A stretch of 13,953 bases of DNA, from the NCBI GenBank assembly GCA_050945755.1, contig JBMNTN010000054.1, forward strand, positions 1 to 13,953. The letters are read 5' to 3'. Under the pieces are notes generated by a model. It did not search any database. It saw only the letters and a program-made list of their open reading frames with translations, and was not told where the DNA came from. This stretch comes from JAQVXR01 sp050945755 (GTDB lineage: Bacteria; Bacillota; Dehalobacteriia; Dehalobacteriales; Dehalobacteriaceae). Shown here piece by piece: positions 6,691 through 13,953 of the stretch (position 1 is its first letter; every line of letters starts with the position of its first letter). Position numbers and translations under genes: made by a program.

Positions 6691-7191
6691 ATGACACAAG
6701 CAATTGTATTTTGGGTTTTGGCAGCGATTATTTTAGGATTCGGCCTGGCCATGGTGCTGTCAAAAAATCTGGTACACAGTGCTATTTATATGGCGGTCAC
6801 TTTTATTGGAGTTGCCGGAATATATCTGACTCTCTCTGCCGGCTTTCTGGCGGCAATGCAGATTTTGGTTTATGTAGGCGCCATCTCCGTCCTGATGGTC
6901 TTTGGTGTGATGCTCACCAGAAGAGGCGATATTGCGGCCAGCAATCTCTTTAACAGATATAAAATTTCCGGTGCTTTGATGGCGTTGGTTCTCTTCGTGG
7001 TGTTAGGCAGGCTGATTTCGACGAGCAGCTGGGGCTTGAGCAGTTTTACCGTACCGGAAGATACGGTGTCCCTCATCGCCGATTTAATGATGACCGATTT
7101 TGTCATACCTTTTGAAACTGCCGCCCTGCTTCTTTTGGTGGCATTGATTGGAGCCATTATTGTGGCGAAAGGGGTGAAAAACACCCGATGA
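6691..7191 (+). CDS. nuoJ: Complex I-type subunit J (ND6 homologue)
   Basis: This 166-residue membrane subunit has about five helices. The third contains the conserved YVGAISVLMVFGVMLT, where a pi-bulge shifts during turnover in known structures. I chose ATG 6691 because AAGGAG (6678-6683) is 7 nt upstream and the protein then begins with a normal first helix. A longer in-frame start at 6571 would overlap nuoI by more than 100 nt and add a non-homologous basic segment. The last codons overlap nuoK as ATGA (7188-7191). Confidence 0.95.
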   Translation: MTQAIVFWVLAAIILGFGLAMVLSKNLVHSAIYMAVTFIGVAGIYLTLSAGFLAAMQILVYVGAISVLMVFGVMLTRRGDIAASNLFNRYKISGALMALVLFVVLGRLISTSSWGLSSFTVPEDTVSLIADLMMTDFVIPFETAALLLLVALIGAIIVAKGVKNTR

Positions 7192-7496
7192 TTTCTTTAG
7201 AACATTATCTTTTCCTTGCGGCAGCTCTTTTTGCCGTTGGTCTCTACGGTGCAGTAGCCAAGAAAAACGCTGTTGCCGTGTTAATGGGAATTGAATTAAT
7301 GCTAAACTCGGTGAACATCAATCTGGTGGCTTTTAACAGGTTTTTAATGCCCAGCCAATTGGTCGGCCATGTTTTTGCGATTTTTGTAATTGTGGTGGCG
7401 GCTGCTGAAGTGGCAATAGGGTTAGCTATTGTGATCAGCATATACCGTGACAAATTCTCCACTGAAGTAGACAACCTTGATTGGTTGAAGTGGTAA
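7188..7496 (+). CDS. nuoK: Complex I-type subunit K (ND4L homologue)
   Basis: This small three-helix subunit is part of the E-channel and first antiporter-like unit. The 102-residue protein has both membrane-embedded glutamates typical of the family: Glu36 in LMGIELMLNSVNINLVAF and Glu74 in VVAAAEVAIGLAIV. Length is normal. Its ATG overlaps the nuoJ stop in an ATGA arrangement, which suggests translational coupling. A GGGGTG stretch about 11 nt upstream could serve as the ribosome-binding site. The gap to nuoL is 30 nt. Confidence 0.96.
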   Translation: MISLEHYLFLAAALFAVGLYGAVAKKNAVAVLMGIELMLNSVNINLVAFNRFLMPSQLVGHVFAIFVIVVAAAEVAIGLAIVISIYRDKFSTEVDNLDWLKW

Positions 7497-7526
7497 ATTT
7501 CAAGTTATGAAGGTAGGTGACAAGAA

Positions 7527-9413
7527 TTGATTGATAATGCATGGCTGATACCTTTATTCCCACTTATTGCTTACGTCTTGATCATCTTTTTGACTAAAAA
7601 GTCCAAAGGGATCAGCGTGGGAATTGCGCTGGCGGCCATTATTGCTTCCCTGATTGTATCTATTGGGGTGTTGGTAGAAACCCTGCAGAAGGGAATCACC
7701 ATGGCAGAGCCATATCAGGTTGCAGTGAAGTGGCTGAATCTTTCCCCGGTTGCAGATATTACCGGGCTGCAGATTGATATGGGCATCTTGATTGATCCCC
7801 TGTCTGCAGTAATGATGTTTGTTGTTACTAGTATTGCTACACTGGTTATTATTTACTCTATAGGCTATATGCATGGAGATCCGGGTTTCTCCCGTTACTT
7901 TGCCTATATGTCTTTCTTTGCCTTCTCCATGCTTTTATTAGTAATTGCCAATAACTTTTTTGAAATGTTTATCGGTTGGGAACTGGTGGGCCTTTGTTCT
8001 TATCTCCTGATTGGTTTCTGGTTTGAAAGACCTTCTGCCGCAGCTGCGGCAAATAAGGCCTTTATTACCAACCGCTGGGGCGATTTCGGCTTTATGCTTG
8101 GTATTATTTTGCTCTATATCAATTTCGGTACCTTTAATTTTACCGAGCTATCCCAAATCGTAGAGCAGGGTGCCGGTGTTGGTGCGGCAACTATGACTCT
8201 CATTACCCTCTTGATCTTTGCCGGCCCATTGGCCAAATCGGCTCAATTTCCTCTTCATGTTTGGCTGCCTGACGCCATGGAAGGTCCGACGCCTGTATCA
8301 TCCATCCTCCATGCGGCGACCATGGTGGCTGCAGGGGTTTACCTTTTGGCCCGGGGTTTTGTGCTCTTTCATGAATCACCGGAAACCATGTTGATGATTG
8401 CATATATCGGTGGCTTTACGGCTTTCTTTGCTGCCAGCATTGCCCTTGTCCAGCGAGATATCAAGAGAATTTTGGCATTTTCTACCCTGAGTCAGCTGGG
8501 TTACATGGTGATGGCGATTGGTGTGGGAAGCATTACCGCCGGAATGTTCCATCTGACTACCCACGCTTTCTTTAAATGTATGCTTTTCCTTGGTGCCGGT
8601 AGTGTGATCCATGCCATTAATGATCAGGATATTTTCAATATGGGCGGTCTCGCTAAGAAAATGCCCATTACAACCTGGACTTTTGTCATTGGTGCATTGG
8701 CACTGGCCGGGATTTTCCCTCTTGCCGGTTTCTGGAGCAAAGATGAAATTCTTTTAGTTACCCATGAAGCTGGGTTTACCGGATTGTATTGGCTGGCGAC
8801 TTTGGTTGCCGGAATGACTGCCTTCTATATGTTCCGCTTAATATTTATTGCCTTCTTTGGGAAAAAGAGAAGCGACCATCATGCCCACGAGTCTTCCCCG
8901 GTAATGACCGGTCCCCTCGTTGTCCTTGCTGTTTTTGCAGTCTTTTCCGGCTGGGGACTCTTAAAAATGGGTTATGGTCAGTTGGTGTTTTTTGGGCATC
9001 CCCATCAAGCGGAAATTAATATGGGCATTGCTTTAACGTCTACAGCCATTGCTCTTTTCGGCATTGTCCTTGCTTGGCTTATTTATTACAAGAAGATTAT
9101 TGATACTGAGGCCTGGGCTCAAAAACTTCGGCCCATTTACGCGCTCCTCTGGAACAAATATTATATTGATGAAATCTACCAGTGGCTTTTTGATCATGTG
9201 ATGCTTGGCCTGGGCTGGCTCTTTAACCAGAACGACCGAAAAGTGGTAGACGGGGTGGCGGACGGTTTCGGTGATGCCATTCGCCATACCGGAGGGTGGC
9301 TGCGCTTTATTCAAACAGGAAGCTTGCAGAACTATGCTTTGGTGATTTTTGGGGCTGTTATTGTCATTGTTCTTTTAATGGCAACACCGGTGCTGGGAGG
9401 TGTGATTAAATAA
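7527..9413 (+). CDS. nuoL: Complex I-type subunit L (distal antiporter-like subunit, ND5 homologue)
   Basis: This large proton-pumping subunit of 628 residues resembles Mrp antiporter subunits. Key charged residues are in place: Glu152 in FEMFIGWELVGLCSYLLIGFW, Lys237 in PLAKSAQFPLHVWLPDAMEGPTPVSSILHA, the KRILAFSTLSQLGYM lysine, and TTHAFFKCMLFLGAGS. The C-terminal region is the normal long lateral helix and anchoring helix (NQNDRKVVDGVADGFGDAIR and a final hydrophobic span). The start appears to be TTG 7527, 6 nt after TAGGTGA (7514-7520); no better ATG is in frame nearby. The stop overlaps the nuoM ATG by 1 nt. Confidence 0.96.
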   Translation: MIDNAWLIPLFPLIAYVLIIFLTKKSKGISVGIALAAIIASLIVSIGVLVETLQKGITMAEPYQVAVKWLNLSPVADITGLQIDMGILIDPLSAVMMFVVTSIATLVIIYSIGYMHGDPGFSRYFAYMSFFAFSMLLLVIANNFFEMFIGWELVGLCSYLLIGFWFERPSAAAAANKAFITNRWGDFGFMLGIILLYINFGTFNFTELSQIVEQGAGVGAATMTLITLLIFAGPLAKSAQFPLHVWLPDAMEGPTPVSSILHAATMVAAGVYLLARGFVLFHESPETMLMIAYIGGFTAFFAASIALVQRDIKRILAFSTLSQLGYMVMAIGVGSITAGMFHLTTHAFFKCMLFLGAGSVIHAINDQDIFNMGGLAKKMPITTWTFVIGALALAGIFPLAGFWSKDEILLVTHEAGFTGLYWLATLVAGMTAFYMFRLIFIAFFGKKRSDHHAHESSPVMTGPLVVLAVFAVFSGWGLLKMGYGQLVFFGHPHQAEINMGIALTSTAIALFGIVLAWLIYYKKIIDTEAWAQKLRPIYALLWNKYYIDEIYQWLFDHVMLGLGWLFNQNDRKVVDGVADGFGDAIRHTGGWLRFIQTGSLQNYALVIFGAVIVIVLLMATPVLGGVIK

Positions 9414-10918
9414 TGGATGCGGCATTGTTAGCGATAATTATTTTGGCACCTCTTGCAGGAGCTTTGGCGATTCTCTTTATCCCGGAAAAAGAAGATGTGA
9501 TCATCAAGTGTACTGCTGCGGTGTTTACCTTTATTTCCCTTCTTGCTTCGATTATTGCATACCTGAGGTATGATGTAGCTAAAGGCGGCATGCAGTTTTT
9601 ATTGGACATTCCTTGGGTCAATGAGCTAGGCATCAAATTCTCCCTGGGCGTGGACGGAATTAGCTTGCCCCTGGTGCTTTTGACATCATTGGTCATTTTC
9701 ACAGGTGTTTTTGCTTCGTGGGATATGCACCACCGGTTGAAAGAGTTTTTTATCTTCTTACTTGTCCTTGTCTCCGGGGTGTTCGGTGTATTTGCGGCCC
9801 GTGACTTGTTCTTTTTCTACTTCTTCTATGAAGTAGCGGTGATTCCCATGTATGTTTTGATTGGCGTCTGGGGCAGCACCCGGAAAGAATATGCTGCCAT
9901 GAAACTAACCTTGTATCTCTTAGTCGGTAGTGCTTTTGTACTGATTGGGGCCATTGCCATGTTTGTTTATGCAGCTGATCCCATTAAAGGGCTGGGCTTT
10001 AGGACCTTTGATTTGGAACTGCTTGCAACAGTTAAGTACGATCCGGCTTTCCAAAAATTTGCTTTTTTCCTCATGATGATTGGTTTTGGTTTTCTCGTTC
10101 CCATGTGGCCTCTCCATACTTGGTCTCCTGACGGTCACGTGGCGGCGCCGACCGCGGTCAGTATGCTCCACGCCGGTGTATTGATGAAGCTGGGGGGTTA
10201 CGGTCTGATCCGTGTCGGGTTAGCATGTTTCCCGGAAGGAGCACATTACTGGGCACCGTTGATTGCCACCCTTTGTACTGTGAATGCTACCTACGGCGCA
10301 TTTGTTGCCATGGTGCAGAAGGATTTGAAGTTTGTTATTGGTTACTCCTCTGTCAGCCATATGGGTTATGTGCTTTTGGGGATTGCTTCCCTTAATACCC
10401 TCAGTATTGACGGAGCGGTAGCCCAGATGTTTGCCCATGGGATTATGACAGCACTCTTCTTCTCATTGGTTGGTAACATTTATCATAAAGCTCATACCAG
10501 GGAGATTGCCGTCTTTGGCGGCTTGGCTCACCAGATGCCGCGAGTGGCATATGGTTTTATGATTGCAGGATTAGCTTCCCTTGGTCTGCCTGGGCTCTAT
10601 AATTTTGTGGCTGAGTTTGCCATCTTTACCGGTGCCATTCAGGTATTTCCTGTCCGGGCGGTTATTTCCATTTTTGCCATTGTGGTAACAGCTATTTATG
10701 TGCTACGGGTGATGATGAAGGTTTTCTTCGGCCCGCGTAATCCGCGCTGGGATGAATTACAAGATGCGAAAGGTGTAGAGATAGTTCCCTTCGTAATATT
10801 GAGCGGTACACTAATTCTCTTTGGGGTAATGCCTGATTTGCTCATGAATATGATTGACAACGGGGTAATACCTCTCGCTGAAAAACTTGCCGCCTTTAAG
10901 ATGGGAGGGATATTCTAA
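9413..10918 (+). CDS. nuoM: Complex I-type subunit M (antiporter-like subunit, ND4 homologue)
   Basis: This is the middle antiporter-like proton channel, 501 residues with about 14 helices. Signatures include LGVDGISLPLVLLTS, FFYEVAVIPMYVLIGVWG with the ion-pair Glu140, PMWPLHTWSPDGHVAAPTAVSM, HAGVLMKLGGYG and KDLKFVIGYSSVSHMGYVLLG. The ATG shares its first base with the last base of the nuoL stop (TAATG). GGGAGG (9395-9400) lies upstream within nuoL. Length and motifs are normal for Firmicute NuoM, and nothing suggests truncation. Confidence 0.97.
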   Translation: MDAALLAIIILAPLAGALAILFIPEKEDVIIKCTAAVFTFISLLASIIAYLRYDVAKGGMQFLLDIPWVNELGIKFSLGVDGISLPLVLLTSLVIFTGVFASWDMHHRLKEFFIFLLVLVSGVFGVFAARDLFFFYFFYEVAVIPMYVLIGVWGSTRKEYAAMKLTLYLLVGSAFVLIGAIAMFVYAADPIKGLGFRTFDLELLATVKYDPAFQKFAFFLMMIGFGFLVPMWPLHTWSPDGHVAAPTAVSMLHAGVLMKLGGYGLIRVGLACFPEGAHYWAPLIATLCTVNATYGAFVAMVQKDLKFVIGYSSVSHMGYVLLGIASLNTLSIDGAVAQMFAHGIMTALFFSLVGNIYHKAHTREIAVFGGLAHQMPRVAYGFMIAGLASLGLPGLYNFVAEFAIFTGAIQVFPVRAVISIFAIVVTAIYVLRVMMKVFFGPRNPRWDELQDAKGVEIVPFVILSGTLILFGVMPDLLMNMIDNGVIPLAEKLAAFKMGGIF

Positions 10919-12345
10919 TGAATCTATCGCTCTTGACTGTGGAAATAATTGTTGCTGTGCTGGGACTTTTTGTTCTGGTACTTGGTTTGGTAGCACCGGC
11001 CGCTCAACGCCGGGGAATTGGCTACTTTGCTACATTGAGTTTGACGGTCATCCTGATTGTTACCTTTATTTTGCACGGGACAAACGGCACTCTGTTTAAC
11101 AACATGTATGTTGTTGATGAATTTGCCAGTTACTTTAAGATTACTTTTCTTATCTCGGCGATTCTGGTCTGTCTCTTTGCTTCCAGCTATGTAGAGCGGG
11201 TAGGGTACAACCAAGGTGAGTTTTTCGCCATGATTGTCTTCTCCTTGCTCGGGATGATGATAATGGCTTGTGCCGCAGATTTTATTACTCTCTATATGGG
11301 CTTGGAATTGATGACGCTGTCTTTTGTCATCCTAACTGCTTTCCGGCACGGAGACAAAAAGGGTTCGGAAGCCGGGATGAAGTATATTCTCCTCAGTGCC
11401 ATGAGTTCAGGAGTACTTCTTTACGGTCTCAGTATTCTTTACGGGGTGGTTGGCTCAACTGTTTACGGTGACGTCTTAAAAGTTGTAACGGCAGACAGCT
11501 TGCAGCCATTTACAATTATCGGCATAGTGTTTCTATTGGCCGGATTTGGTTTCAAGATTTCCATGGTGCCGTTTCACATGTGGTCGCCTGATATTTATGA
11601 AGGGGCACCAACTCCCGTCACAGCCTTTTTGGCAGTTGGTTCCAAGGCAGCAGCTCTTGCCGCGTTCATGCGCATGTTTATGATTGCTCTTCCTGCTACC
11701 CGGGATCTTTGGATGACATTAATCGTGGCTCTATGTGCCCTGACGATTGTGCTGGGGAACTTTGTGGCGATTCCTCAGACAAATATTAAAAGGATGCTGG
11801 CTTACTCCAGTATCGCCCACGCCGGTTACCTGTTAATGGGGATCGTGGCCTTTACCAGTTTAGGTATTGGAGCAATTCTCTATTATGTGATGCTTTATGT
11901 TTTTGCCAATACCGGTGCCTTTGCGGCAGCCACTGCTTTTTCCAATTTGACCGGAAGTGATGAGATCAAAGATTACTCCGGCATGTGGAAGCGTTCACCG
12001 CTGATTGCCTCGGTAATGCTTTTATGCCTCTTATCTTTAGCGGGGATACCGCCGCTGGCCGGCTTTTTCGGCAAGTTTTACCTCTTTACCTCTATTATTG
12101 ACCAGGGGTATATTTGGCTGGCTTTTTTAGGAATCGGCATGAGCATGGTCTCTGTTTATTACTATCTGATTGTGGTGAAAGTAATGTTTTTAGGCGATCC
12201 AGTGGAAGATACTCCGATTCCGGTATCACTGGGTACGAAAACAGTATTAGCTATTGCGGCTCTGGGATCATTGTTCCTGGGTATTTATCAAGCTCCCTTA
12301 ACTGACTTTGTTACTAAGATTGCTCAGGTGTTTTTCCCAATGTAA
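10918..12345 (+). CDS. nuoN: Complex I-type subunit N (antiporter-like subunit, ND2 homologue)
   Basis: This is the proximal antiporter-like proton channel, 475 residues. It contains ADFITLYMGLELMTLSFVILTAF with Glu130, a lysine in the FKISMVPFHMWSPDIYEGAPTPV region, and NIKRMLAYSSIAHAGYLLMG. The start shares one base with the nuoM stop (TAATG), with GGGAGG upstream (10903-10910 area). It is the last gene of the operon, with a strong terminator 8 nt after its stop. No nuoE, F, G or alternative dehydrogenase gene follows. Confidence 0.97.
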   Translation: MNLSLLTVEIIVAVLGLFVLVLGLVAPAAQRRGIGYFATLSLTVILIVTFILHGTNGTLFNNMYVVDEFASYFKITFLISAILVCLFASSYVERVGYNQGEFFAMIVFSLLGMMIMACAADFITLYMGLELMTLSFVILTAFRHGDKKGSEAGMKYILLSAMSSGVLLYGLSILYGVVGSTVYGDVLKVVTADSLQPFTIIGIVFLLAGFGFKISMVPFHMWSPDIYEGAPTPVTAFLAVGSKAAALAAFMRMFMIALPATRDLWMTLIVALCALTIVLGNFVAIPQTNIKRMLAYSSIAHAGYLLMGIVAFTSLGIGAILYYVMLYVFANTGAFAAATAFSNLTGSDEIKDYSGMWKRSPLIASVMLLCLLSLAGIPPLAGFFGKFYLFTSIIDQGYIWLAFLGIGMSMVSVYYYLIVVKVMFLGDPVEDTPIPVSLGTKTVLAIAALGSLFLGIYQAPLTDFVTKIAQVFFPM

Positions 12346-12352
12346 AATTATT

Positions 12353-12388
12353 CGAGGTCGGCAGCCCAGGCTGCCGGCTTCGCTTTTT
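12353..12388 (+). terminator. Strong rho-independent terminator of the nuo operon
   Basis: A 13-bp stem forms between 12353-12365 and 12370-12382. The inner seven pairs, CGGCAGC with GCTGCCG, are perfect, and the outer six include two G-U pairs. The loop is CCAG, and the stem is followed by C and TTTTT (12384-12388). It starts 8 nt after the nuoN stop. Confidence 0.95.
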
Positions 12389-12406
12389 AGTTACCAATAT
12401 TTTATC

Positions 12407-12436
12407 TTGACAAACAGACATCCAACCTGGTAAATT
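12407..12436 (+). promoter_or_regulatory. Promoter of yraN
   Basis: A perfect TTGACA -35 (12407-12412) is followed after 18 nt by TAAATT (12431-12436), which matches the -10 at four of six positions and has a TG at 12428-12429 (extended -10). It lies just after the nuo terminator and about 55 nt before the yraN start, so transcription would begin near 12443. Confidence 0.6.
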
Positions 12437-12442
12437 ATACCA
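12428..12442. repeat. Inverted repeat over the yraN -10 region
   Basis: TGGTA (12428-12432) and TACCA (12438-12442) form a perfect 5-bp inverted repeat around five bases. It covers the -10 element and the predicted transcription start, a position where a repressor would block the promoter. TGGT/ACCA half-sites are common among GntR-family regulators, but arms this short can arise by chance. Confidence 0.3.
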
Positions 12443-12489
12443 TAAACAATGGGCCGCCCTCTGAGCCTGGTTTTAACTTTGGAGGATTT

Positions 12490-12852
12490 ATGACAAACCT
12501 ACGTCAACGCTTGGGGAAACTTGGGGAAGATATTGCCGCTCAAGAACTTTTGCGGCGGGGCTACCGGGTAATTAAACGTAATTATCGCTCTCGCCTTGGG
12601 GAAATTGATATTATTGCCGAACAGCAGGAAACTTTGGTTTTTGTGGAGGTAAAAGCAAAAACCGACATCTCCTTTGGACTTCCTCAGGAAAATGTTGGCC
12701 GACGGAAACAAGCAAAGATTAGAAAGGTAGCCCAATGCTATTTAGCAGAAACCGATCAGTTTCACCGGGCGATTAGTTTTTGTGTTGCGGCCGTCCAACT
12801 AGACAGGGATGGGAATATTCTACAAATGGAAATAATTGAGGATGCATTTTAG
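12490..12852 (+). CDS. yraN: UPF0102 family protein YraN, nuclease-fold
   Basis: This small conserved bacterial protein has a restriction-endonuclease-like (PD-(D/E)XK) fold and no settled function. It is often encoded near rnhB and comM and presumed to act on nucleic acid. The 120-residue product has LGKLGEDIAAQELLRRGYRVIKRNYR at the N-terminus. The core motif follows: Gly37-Glu38-Ile39-Asp40 (GEIDIIA) and Glu53-Val-Lys55 (VFVEVKAK), which keep the putative catalytic Asp, Glu and Lys. A GGAGG ribosome-binding site (12480-12484) lies 5 nt before the ATG. It has its own promoter, and transcription probably ends at the hairpin at 12931. The neighbouring comM gene often found next is not here. 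Confidence 0.93.
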   Translation: MTNLRQRLGKLGEDIAAQELLRRGYRVIKRNYRSRLGEIDIIAEQQETLVFVEVKAKTDISFGLPQENVGRRKQAKIRKVAQCYLAETDQFHRAISFCVAAVQLDRDGNILQMEIIEDAF

Positions 12853-12930
12853 TTAGTATTAAAATATCAAGGGTCGGGCTTAAAAAGTATTTAAATTTTT
12901 GCAAGCGGTACGTTGCAAGATTAGAAAAAA

Positions 12931-12978
12931 GAGCCCAGGTACTAAAAGAATAGGATTAGCGCTTTTAGTACCGGGCTC
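12931..12978. terminator. Bidirectional terminator between yraN and the DUF1015 gene
   Basis: GAGCCC-A-GGTACTAAAAG (12931-12948) pairs with CTTTTAGTACCGGGCTC (12962-12978), giving 17 bp with a single bulged A and a 13-nt loop. Read on the minus strand, the stem is followed directly by TTTTTTC (complement of 12924-12930), an ideal T-run for the leftward gene. Read on the plus strand, it is followed by ATACAATTTTTA, which is weaker. A smaller hairpin with TTGCAA arms (12899-12904 and 12913-12918) stands just upstream. The convergent gene arrangement fits shared termination. Confidence 0.85.
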
Positions 12979-12997
12979 ATACAATTTTTATCTTTCT

Positions 12998-13953
12998 TTA
13001 CCCGAGCTTATTGATTACCAGGCCACTGATTACTTTTGGATAAAAGAACGTAGACTTTTGGGGCATTTTTTCCCCGGCTTCAGCCACCGCAGTCACTTCT
13101 TGAACTTTTGTCGGATTCATCAAGAGGGCAATTTGGCAATCACCCCGGTCCACTGCTTCAATAGCGGCAAGGTCCTCCCGGGTGTATTTGAGAAATTCTT
13201 CCGATGCTCTTTCTTTTGCACCAATGCCCAGCAGCTTTTCCAAAATTAAAGAATGCAGGATGGTGACATCCAAATGACGCCAGGCGGGTGATTTCGTCTT
13301 GTCCGTCATTTTCTCAATATCATGATCGTCCCGGAGTTTCAGGAGATACATGTTTTTCCCTCCATACAGTCCAAAGGCATGGGATGAATTTCCCGCTTCC
13401 GCCATTTCTTCAAGTAGCTTATTTAACATCTCTTTTTTAGAATCTGCGGTGGAGATCGGGATAACTTGAAATGAGGATTCTACGTTGCTGAGAAATTTAG
13501 CAAAATCAAAATTCCGCACATTTTTTACTAAACGGTGGGTGGGAAGCACCACCAAACCTTCATCAAAAAGGTTAACCAGGGTAATTAACATATAGTCAAA
13601 ATCTCTTTTGCCTTTGTATTTCATTTCCTGACCGTAGGCGGCGGCAGTTTCATAACGGTGATGTCCGTCAGCAATATAAATTTTTAACTTGTCCATAGTC
13701 CGGACAACTGTATTAATTGTTTCAGGGTCGGATACCACCCAAACCCGGTGCTTTTCTCCCGCCCAGTCGGTTATGTCAATATCAGGTTTTCGTTCACCTA
13801 CAGCAGCCAGCAATGCCTTATCAATAATTCTTGACTCATCGGAATATAACCCAAAAATCGGACTAAAGTTAGCTTCCGTAGCGCGCATTAGTTCCAACCG
13901 GTCTTTCTTATGCTTGGGGAGTGTCTCTTCATGAGGCATTACTTGTCCTTTGG
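12998..13953 (-). CDS. DUF1015 (COG4198) family protein, 5' end beyond window
   Basis: About 318 residues of the C-terminal part of this conserved protein of unproven function are present; family members are usually around 400 residues or more. The frame stays open to the window edge. The MPHEETLPKHKKDRLELM segment is a characteristic internal motif, so its Met (13937-13939) is unlikely to be the true start. Further signatures are ANFSPIFGLY and IYIADGHHRYETAAAYG (coded around 13628-13680). The latter resembles the nucleotide-binding GxxR-type motif of ParB/Srx-fold proteins. Homologues often lie near serA and other serine biosynthesis genes in Firmicutes, which cannot be checked here. The gene converges on yraN, and a terminator lies 20 nt past its stop. 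Confidence 0.88.
   Translation of the reverse strand, partial: KGQVMPHEETLPKHKKDRLELMRATEANFSPIFGLYSDESRIIDKALLAAVGERKPDIDITDWAGEKHRVWVVSDPETINTVVRTMDKLKIYIADGHHRYETAAAYGQEMKYKGKRDFDYMLITLVNLFDEGLVVLPTHRLVKNVRNFDFAKFLSNVESSFQVIPISTADSKKEMLNKLLEEMAEAGNSSHAFGLYGGKNMYLLKLRDDHDIEKMTDKTKSPAWRHLDVTILHSLILEKLLGIGAKERASEEFLKYTREDLAAIEAVDRGDCQIALLMNPTKVQEVTAVAEAGEKMPQKSTFFYPKVISGLVINKLG

Noticed and set aside
5213..12345. Frequent GCCGG words as a dispersed repeat or uptake signal
   Set aside because: They occur mostly as Ala/Gly or Pro/Gly codons inside membrane protein genes, in varying phase and context, so codon use explains them.
12899..13249. Plus-strand open frame covering the intergenic hairpins and the end of the DUF1015 gene
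   Set aside because: It runs through a terminator stem, starts at TTG without a ribosome-binding site, and overlaps a clear gene on the other strand.
13937..13939. ATG at MPHEETLP as the start of the DUF1015 protein
   Set aside because: The frame is open to the window edge, and this motif is internal in the family.
1..13953. CRISPR arrays, tRNA genes, insertion sequences, defence or phage cassettes
   Set aside because: No regularly spaced repeats, cloverleaf-type sequences, transposases or typical accessory proteins were seen on either strand.

Overview
The window reads as a chromosomal segment of an anaerobic Gram-positive bacterium, most likely a Clostridia or Peptococcaceae-type Firmicute. 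This rests on three things. Shine-Dalgarno sequences are strong and purine-rich. TTG and GTG starts occur together with SigA-like promoters. The housekeeping neighbourhood (RNA methyltransferase, rplS, rbgA, rnhB, yraN) is the Firmicute rplS/rnhB cluster. Taxonomy is inferred from gene order and protein character, not from a search.

Left part (1-2554). The C-terminal end of a SAM-dependent RNA methyltransferase runs in from the left edge. Five bases after its stop is a near-ideal extended -10 promoter. It drives a leader of about 84 nt and rplS (bL19), which appears to use a TTG start. A rho-independent terminator follows. After a gap of about 170 nt come rbgA (ribosome-assembly GTPase) and rnhB (RNase HII). 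Signal peptidase lepB, often found between rplS and rbgA in relatives, is absent here.

Central part (2735-12345). A compact, same-strand operon nuoA-B-C-D-H-I-J-K-L-M-N encodes the quinone-reducing and proton-pumping parts of respiratory complex I. nuoE, nuoF and nuoG, which encode the NADH dehydrogenase module, are absent from the operon. It is therefore an 11-subunit complex I whose electron donor cannot be read from the window. Several genes overlap by 1 to 10 nt. The 180 nt in front of nuoA holds an 18-bp near-palindrome (2569-2586) resembling a Rex (NADH/NAD+ sensor) operator. A 13-bp-stem terminator closes the operon.

Right part (12353-13953). yraN (UPF0102, nuclease-fold protein) has its own promoter, and an inverted repeat lies over its -10 region. 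It converges on a DUF1015/COG4198 gene on the minus strand, whose 5' end is outside the window. A long hairpin between them probably terminates transcription from both sides.

I see no tRNA or rRNA gene, insertion sequence, CRISPR array, phage gene or defence cassette. The items most worth a second look are the donor-less complex I placed between rnhB and yraN, the Rex-like site in front of it, the rplS leader, and the ParB/Srx-like motif in the DUF1015 protein.
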